Assembly (NCBI GenBank): GCA_018398815.1
Contig: CM031616.1
Location: 32,985,548 to 33,008,047 of the forward strand
Reading direction: 5' to 3'
From: Conus ventricosus
Lineage: Eukaryota; Mollusca; Gastropoda; Neogastropoda; Conidae
DNA: 22,500 bases
Numbering within the stretch: the first letter of the stretch is position 1; each line of letters starts with the position of its first letter. A model generated the notes under the pieces. It worked only from the letters and a program-made list of their open reading frames with translations, made no database searches and had not been told where the DNA came from. Made by a program: the position numbers and the translations under genes. Below are positions 16,433 to 22,500 of this stretch, one piece after another.

Positions 16433-16477
16433 CCCCCCCCCCCCCCCATACCCTCAGCCCGCACCCCCCCCCCCCCC
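16433..16477. repeat. Two poly-C runs (15 C and 14 C)
   Basis: C15 at 16433-16447 and C14 at 16464-16477, about 160 bp after the G30 run. Together they equal the G run in length and could pair with it. The frames over them are Pro/Gly artefacts. Confidence 0.85.
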
Positions 16478-16704
16478 TTCTCATTTTTTTTCTCCTTTTT
16501 CCTTTCCTGCTCTGTCTTCTCCGTCCATTTTGTGGATAAATAACACACATCACAACGGGTTTGACATAGCGTATGACAGTTTGACTTGTGACTGGCTTTG
16601 CTGTCCTTATGTCCATAGAATTAGTTAGTGTTTGCCAATGCTTACCAGTTTCTGGGATTCTGCCTATTCCGACGATAGATCCCCCACTACATGTGGACGA
16701 ATTT
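16478..16704. other. No gene seen
   Basis: A pyrimidine tract to about 16515, then unique-looking sequence. A lone copy of the 16-bp repeat (GATAGATCCCCCACTA) is at 16674, ahead of the main array. Confidence 0.5.
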
Positions 16705-17016
16705 CCGTCTCGGTAGATCCCCGTCTCGGTAGATCCCCATCTCGGTAGATCCCCATCTCGGTAGATCCCCATCTCGATAGATCCCCGTCTCGGTAGATCC
16801 AAAAACAGTAACGGGATCCATCGAGACAGGAATCAATCGAGACGGGGATCCATCGAGATGGGGATCTATCGAGACGGGGATCCATCGAGACGGGGATCTA
16901 TCGAGACGGGGATCCATCGAGACGGGGATCTATCGAGACAGGGATCTATCGAGACAGGGATCTATCGAGACGGGATCCATCGAGACGGGGATCTATCGAG
17001 ACGGGGATCTATCGAG
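16705..17016. repeat. 16-bp minisatellite in inverted arrangement
   Basis: Six exact-length units of CCGTCTCGGTAGATCC type fill 16705-16800. A 13-bp spacer (AAAAACAGTAACG) follows. About 13 units of the reverse complement type (GGATCTATCGAGACGG) then run from 16814 to 17016. All differences are point variants except one 15-bp unit. GGATCC and GGATCT forms partly alternate in the second half. 'GIYRDGD'-type frames on both strands come from this repeat. Confidence 0.95.
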
Positions 17017-17642
17017 TGCCCCCCGTTCTGTCAGTCGTGAGAGCTACGAATTTTTTTCTCTTCTGTTTTTTTGTTTTGTTTTTTTGGGTTTGCTTGTATG
17101 AATAGCCTACGTTTGTCTGGGTTTGTTTTTGCTCAAGAGTAGTTCACCGAGTTGCACGTGTTATTCCGACTTACCTTGAATGCGCACTAGCTGTCTCGGA
17201 ACACTACAATGGATTCACAGATCAAAATGTTGAGCGACACAGGAGTTGAGCGTGTCTGAGTGTGGTAATGTGTGCGTAATGTGTGCCCGTTCATGTGTGT
17301 ACATATGTACATGTGTATACACTAGTTATCTTCTCTGTGTTTGGCCAGATTGTTTTTAATTCCCTCTTTTATCCTTTGATATAAGTAATCTAGTATTTAC
17401 ATTGCGAAAATAAAATCTGCTTAAACGTTTTTCATGAATTGAAAAAATTGTGCGTATACCGCTTGTGATTTCTTGAATTTAGAAGGTATGTATGTATAGA
17501 AGATGAGTTCATTTTTTAGATGTACCCATTTGACTTTGTATGTTTTTATCTTGTTGGCTCCACCTTAACGTTTTTTTTTTTCTATTCAAAGCATCTCCAT
17601 TCCCTTCGACTAGCATATTCACGCAGTTTCGCCCGTCTAATT
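17017..17642. other. No gene seen; T- and GT-rich spacer
   Basis: T-rich at 17050-17090, GT-rich near 17260-17320, otherwise AT-rich. No coding pattern. Confidence 0.5.
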
Positions 17643-17661
17643 CACACACACACACACATAC

Positions 17662-17706
<45 letters not shown>
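17643..17706. repeat. (CA)n microsatellite
   Basis: CA dinucleotides interrupted once by TACCC near 17659. Confidence 0.95.
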
Positions 17707-17708
<2 letters not shown>

Positions 17709-17949
17709 CTCATTAAAACACACCAAAAGCACACCGGAAATTTCGTTAAAATATCTCTTTCGTAAACTTTTAGATCAACTGAAAAATGTTGATCTCTTTC
17801 AGAAAGTAAAAAAAAAAAAACCCACATCGGGTGTGACATCTTTGAACAAGTTATCACGTAGTCTGCTGTTAAAGTGTTTGTGTTTGACATCATGCAAGTC
17901 CTAGCATTCCAAAAGAAGTGTTTCATTGTGAGTTGTACATGACATATTC
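17707..17949. other. No gene seen; short hairpin and poly-A
   Basis: AGATCAAC and GTTGATCT (17772-17795) form an 8-bp stem with an 8-base loop. A13 follows at 17808-17820. Nothing else is recognised. Confidence 0.45.
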
Positions 17950-18815
17950 CTTGCCATGTCACACAACCGGATAAAGCATTGTCCTATCTGCCATGTTACA
18001 GAAATTGCATGTATAGTATAAATCTTTGCCATGCTACTTTAACTGCATGTGGTTTGATACTCCCTGCTAGGTCAAAGAACTGCATTTGGTTCCATACATC
18101 TCATGATGTCACAGAACTGGTCAGGGTTGTTCATCCTGGAACGTTACATCACTGGCTCTAGTACTGCGCGCCCAGAATTGTGACTGAACTGTCCATGGGA
18201 TTGTCCGTCTAGACATGTCACAGAACTGGATTAGAAATATACGTCTTGAAATGTTACAGACTGTGGAAATGGGTGTTGAAAGATCACAGAGCTGACTGTG
18301 GGAATGGGTGTTGAAAGATCACAGAGCTGACTGCATCTTGAAAGTTCACGGCACTGGCTGTAGAAATGTATGTCTTGAAAAGTCACAGAAATGAGTGTAA
18401 AATGTCACAGAACCGGTTGTATAAACATGTGTCTTGAAATAAATCACAGACTGGCTGTAGATGTATATGTCTTGAAACGTCAGATAACCTGGCTGTAGAA
18501 TGTATATCTTTAAATGTCATAGACCTCGCTGTAGAAATATACGTCTGGAAATATCACATCACCGACTGTAAAATTGTACCTCCTGAAATGACAGAACACT
18601 TGCCCTGAAACTGTGCACCTGGAAATGTCACCGGACTGGATGGCGTATTGTATGCCTCTAAAAGTTAAAGAACTATCCAAGATACTGCGCAGCCTACAAC
18701 GTCACAGAACTGGCTGTGGACCTGTACAACATAAACACTACCACAGAACGAGCTGAAATTTAGATGGCCTGCAGTGTCAGGGTACTGGCTGTAGAACCGT
18801 ACACCTTGACATGTT
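17950..18815. repeat. Degenerate minisatellite, about 35-40 bp period
   Basis: The words GTCACAGAACTGGCTGTAG and ATGTATGTCTTGAAA recur with variation every 35-40 bp. The clearest pair of units is 18261 and 18296 (35 bp apart, nearly identical). Copies at both ends are more diverged. Confidence 0.85.
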
Positions 18816-18929
18816 CGAGTTTTAGGTTTAGCTGCAAAGCTTAATCAAATATTGGCAGACACCGTTGCAAAGACTGCATCCAATGGTGATGAGGACTGAT
18901 TACTGCGTCCTCTGTTCTCCACTGATCAG
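18816..18929. other. Unique spacer between arrays
   Basis: About 110 bp with no repeat or coding signal. Confidence 0.5.
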
Positions 18930-19215
18930 TGTGCCTCGTCGGCTTCCTCCAGGCTGTTCTCTTCTCTCTCTGAAGTGTCTCCACCTTCCCCCGTGCTGAT
19001 ATCTCCTCGCACTTTCTCTAAAGTGGCCCCTCGATCCCCAAGATGATAATGATGTCCTCCCCAGACTCCCTCTCAAGTGGCTCTTCCCTGTCGTTCAGGC
19101 TGCGCTCTCCTGCCACTCTCTCTAAAAGAGTGCCCTCACCGTCACCCAAGCTTCTCCTCAGATTCCCCGCACAGTATCTCATCTCCGTCCTTCAAGCTCA
19201 TAAGGATATCTGTCT
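18930..19215. repeat. Degenerate minisatellite, about 50-54 bp period (left block)
   Basis: CTCTAAAGTGGCC-like words recur near 18967, 19016, 19070 and 19121, each followed by a CTCC/TCCCC-rich segment. The same family recurs at 20890-21140. The Ser/Pro/Leu-rich frames here are repeat artefacts. Confidence 0.75.
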
Positions 19216-19249
19216 GGTCTCCTCCGGCTCCAAGTTTGGTGTCCTCGTC

Positions 19250-19470
19250 AGAACTGTCGTTTGCTGTGATTTTGTCATGTATTTGTGGACTCTAAAGCGA
19301 AGTGATTTCACCATGGGCTTGTTAACCCTCCCCACAAATGTGTTTTCACAATGAGTTTGTCAATCCTGTCGTTTACTGTAATCTTACCATACATCTATCC
19401 ATCGTCTCGCTTGTTGTGATTTCACAATATACTTGCCAACCCTCGTGTTTGTTGTGATGTGAGTTCATCG
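19250..19470. repeat. Minisatellite, about 37-bp period (left part)
   Basis: Units contain GTTTGCTGTGATTT, an ACAATGA-like stretch and CTTGTCAACCCT. It is the same family as 19824-20868, separated from it by non-repeat DNA. Confidence 0.8.
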
Positions 19471-19823
19471 ACATCATCCTTGTTTAGTAATATTGATAAT
19501 GGATACCTATACTGCACGCTATCGAAATCTCTTCCCCAGAAATCTCCTGTAGGTACCTAAGAAAAGAAGTCTGTGTGTACAATACACATAATAGGGACAA
19601 CACATTGCATCAATATTACACATATGCATGCTGAAGTGCCTCAAAGAAACCATAACTAAACAGGAACCAATTAACAAATATATCTGCATACACATTTCTC
19701 CACATTGGCGCCAAGTATTCATACATGCATGGACACTTACATAATGAAATATAGCACGCATGTGGAGACGTACACACTGTCTACTCTGATTTCACTTGTA
19801 CAAACGTACACACTGTCTAGTCT
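19471..19823. other. Non-repeat spacer inside the 37-bp array
   Basis: About 350 bp without the repeat, AT-rich. It holds two near copies of CGTACACACTGTCTA, at about 19770 and 19805. The minus-strand frame 19519-19761 is Cys/Met-rich with no domain. It may be an insertion that split the array. Confidence 0.5.
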
Positions 19824-20868
19824 GATTACGTAATCAATTTGTCAGTCATCTGGTTTGCAGTGATTTCTCTCTGTATTTGTCAAACCTCTATTTTTAATAT
19901 TTTACAATCAACTTGTCAACTCTCTCGTTTGCAGGACGTTCACACTGAGCCTGTCAGCACTTTCGTTTGTTGTGATTTTATCATGAACTTGTCAATCCTT
20001 AGGTTTACTCCCTGTGATTTCTCAACGAACTTGTCCACCCTGTTGTGATTTTATCATGAACTTGTCAATCCTTAGGTTTACTCCCCGTGATTTCTCAACG
20101 AACTTGTCCACCCTGTTGTGATTTTATCATGAACTCATTACCCTCACAATGAATTAGTCAGTCTTCTCGTTTACTGCAATATCAACACGAATAAACCAAC
20201 ATTCTCGTTTGCTCTGATTTCACAATAAACGTATTAACCGTCTAGTTTTGCTGCGATTTCATGGTGCATTTGTCAAACCTGACTGTGGTGAATTCACCGT
20301 GAATTTGTCAAACCGTTCCTTTGCTGTGATTTCACAGTGACCTTCTCAACTCTTTTGTTTACTGCATTGTCACACAGAAGATACTGACCCTTTTGTTTGG
20401 TTAGATTGCAGAATGAAATTGTCAGGTTTCTCGATTGCTGTGATTTTCACAATGAACTTGTCAATCCTTTTGTCTGCTGTGATTTTGGACTAAATTGGTC
20501 AACCCTCTCTTTGGCCGTGATTTCAGAATGAACTTGTCAACCTTCTTGTTTGCAATGACTTCATGGTCAATTTGAAAACCTGCATGTTTGCTATGATTTT
20601 ACAGTGAACTTTTCAAACGTTTTACGATCAGCTTAACAACCCTCTCGTTTGCTCTGATTTCCAAACGAACTTGTCAATCCTATTGTTGTCTGCAATTTCG
20701 CAAAGGGCCCATCAACCGTCTCGTTCGCGCTGATTTCAAATGACATTTTCAGTCCTCATGATTTTAGCGATTCCATAATGAACTTGTTGAGCCTGTCGTC
20801 TGCTGTGATTTCAAAATGAGCTCATCAATCCTCTCGTTTCGTCATGACGTCAAAATGCATTTCTGTCT
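19824..20868. repeat. Minisatellite, about 37-bp period (main part)
   Basis: Roughly 28 degenerate units of GTTTGCTGTGATTTCACAAT and GAACTTGTCAACCCT type. A recent local duplication gives a 73-bp double unit starting at 19968 and 20041, with a third partial copy at 20114; copies one and two differ by one base. Confidence 0.88.
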
Positions 20869-20889
20869 TCGGCGATAGCTCAGCGGTGG

Positions 20890-21140
20890 AAGGTTTGACG
20901 TGTATTATATCTTCACATTCACTGTAAAGTCCCGCCGCCTCGTCCTTCAAAACTGATTTCTCCTCACACTTCCCGAAAAGTGTCTCCTCGCCGCTCTCCA
21001 AACTAATATTTCATCACTTTCCCTCTTTAAGTGGCCCCTCCAAGTCCTTCGTGGTGATTTACGTCCCGCATTCCCTCTAAAGTGTCTTTCCCTATCCCTT
21101 CGGCGGTTCTGTCCTCACAAACCCTCTAAAATATCTTCTT
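20890..21140. repeat. Degenerate minisatellite, about 50-54 bp period (right block)
   Basis: AAAGTG-type words near 20923, 20976, 21026, 21077 and 21125 (about 50 bp apart), with CTCCTCACACTT and CCTCGCC segments. Same family and orientation as 18930-19215. Confidence 0.7.
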
Positions 21141-21279
21141 CACGACATAGATGTTGATACTTTATTTCCTCACATATCGTCTGAAGTCTCTTCATTATGT
21201 TCCTTTGACGCTACTTCTCTGGCTGGGTCATCATCTAGGTTGTTGTTCCACGGAGGGATGGGTCATACTGAACCGCTGT
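21141..21279. other. Spacer between arrays
   Basis: No repeat or coding signal stands out in this stretch. Confidence 0.4.
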
Positions 21280-22500
21280 TGTGTCATGCTGGAATCCTGG
21301 CCATAGTCTCACTCTCTCGAATCCTGGACAGGATTGCCATGCAAAAATCTTCACCAGTAGGGTTCCAAAATTGCAACAAGGATTAGGATTTCAGTGTGAC
21401 ACCAATGCAAAGATTCTTTTTATGGCACCAATGTCCCGAATCCATTGTGACACCAGTGTAAATATTTAATCCTGAACAAATGTTCAGTTGCAACATGAAG
21501 CCAACGACCAGGCCAGGATTTCTCATGACTCCGATGTCCTGGACTCAAGCATAATAACCAGAATTCCAGCATCAGTCCAATGTCCAGAATTCCAGCATCA
21601 GTCCAATGTCCAGAATTCCAGCATCAGTCCAATGTCCAGAATTCCAGCATCAGTCCAATGTCCAGAATTCCAGCATCAGTCCAATGTCCAGAATTCCAGC
21701 ATCAGTCCAATGTCCAGAATTCCAGCATCAGTCCAATGTCCAGAATTCCAGCATCAGTCCAATGTCCAGGATTCCAGCATCAGTCCAATGTCCAGAATTC
21801 CCGCATCAGTCCAATGTCCAGAATTCCAGCATCAGTCCAATGTCCAGAATTCCAGCATCAGTCCAATGTCCAGGATTCCAGCATCATGTCCAATGTCCAG
21901 AATTCCAGCATCAGTCCAATGTCCAGAATTCCAGCATCAGTCCAATGTCCAGAATTCCAGCATCAGTCCAATGTCCAGAATTCCAGCATCAGTCCAATGT
22001 CCAGAATTCCAGCATCAGTCCAATGTCCAGGATTCCAAAACGGCAACAATGTCCGGGATTCAAACACTATATCAACGTCCGGGATTTCAACATAATTCCA
22101 ATATCCAATATTTAAAAAAAAAAAAAGTGACATCAATGTCCAGGATTCGAATATGGTGACACCGATATTCAGAATTTCAGTTTGATACCAATGTCCAGTG
22201 TTCCATTGTCCCGTCAATGTTCAGGATTCCAGCATGATGCCAATATCCGAGATTCCAGCATGATAGCAATGTCTAGGATTTAATCCTGACAGCAAGATCC
22301 AGGAATCCAGCATGTTATCAGTATTCAGAGTTCCAAACATTTCAGCAATGTCCAGTATTACAAACATTACACCAACGTCCAGTATTACAAACATTACACC
22401 AACGACCAGTATTACAAACATTACAGCAATGTCTCGTATTAAAACATGCCACCACTCTCCAGGATTTCAGTATGGCATCGGTGTCCAGGATTCCGTAGTG
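21280..22500. repeat. 26-bp minisatellite: homogeneous core with diverged flanks
   Basis: The core (21558-22037) holds about 18 nearly identical 26-bp units containing GAATTCCAGCATCAGTCC. One unit has an extra base near 21888, and a few have GGATTC in place of GAATTC. On both sides (21280-21557 and 22038-22500) looser copies of about 26-35 bp keep the CAATGTCCAG and ATTCCAGCATGAT words. The array continues to the window edge. Because 26 is not a multiple of 3 and the unit has no stop, all three plus frames stay open and give 170-220 codon frames with a 26-residue repeat. These are almost surely not genes. Confidence 0.95.

Noticed and set aside
16225..16539. Gly/Pro-rich protein over the G and C runs
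   Set aside because: Homopolymer translation only.
16392..17040. 'IYRDGD' repeat proteins on both strands
   Set aside because: They are translations of the 16-bp minisatellite in both orientations, with no start context or flanking coding sequence.
21488..22159. Repetitive protein of 223 residues
   Set aside because: It is produced by the 26-bp minisatellite; two other frames are open over the same stretch with the same peptide cycle.

Overview
This is eukaryotic repeat DNA, most likely from an invertebrate. A mollusc or another lophotrochozoan is my guess from the style of the repeats, not something the sequence proves. I see no host protein-coding gene, tRNA or rRNA. The window is built from retroelements nested inside one another, then a cluster of microsatellites and minisatellites. 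There are no operons, CRISPR arrays or bacterial signals.

Layout. 1-1086: a TG microsatellite, a 93-bp minus-strand retroposon end with a perfect 12-bp target duplication, a short GATC-rich minisatellite, and the front part of a Ty3-like gag. 1087-13980: a structurally complete Ty3/mdg4-type LTR retrotransposon. It has very long LTRs (about 2.36 kb), a tRNA-Lys-like primer binding site, gag, protease, RT, RNase H, HHCC/DDE integrase with a GPY/F-type end, an acidic C-terminal tail and a short polypurine tract. It is flanked by the 4-bp duplication AGTA. Its reading frames are broken by many one-base shifts. 13981-14505: the rest of the interrupted outer gag, up to a perfect CCHC zinc knuckle. 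The big element therefore landed inside the gag gene of another LTR element.

A third layer sits inside the 3' LTR. At 11562-13439 is an 1878-bp insertion made of about 250-bp units: four copies in one orientation, then three and a half inverted, bounded by a 13-bp target duplication. It would fold into a hairpin of about 0.85 kb. It is the most unusual object here and may be a multimeric insertion of a structured non-autonomous retroelement.

14506-17950 is anonymous DNA with poly-T, 30-G and 14/15-C runs, a 16-bp minisatellite arranged as an inverted repeat, and a CA microsatellite. 17950-22500 is an almost continuous cluster of four minisatellite families (about 38, 52, 37 and 26 bp). The 52-bp family lies on both sides of the 37-bp family. 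The long open frames over the 26-bp array are repeat artefacts.

The two LTRs differ mostly by single-base indels in short runs and by few substitutions. The element is therefore probably young, and many of its frameshifts may be long-read assembly errors.
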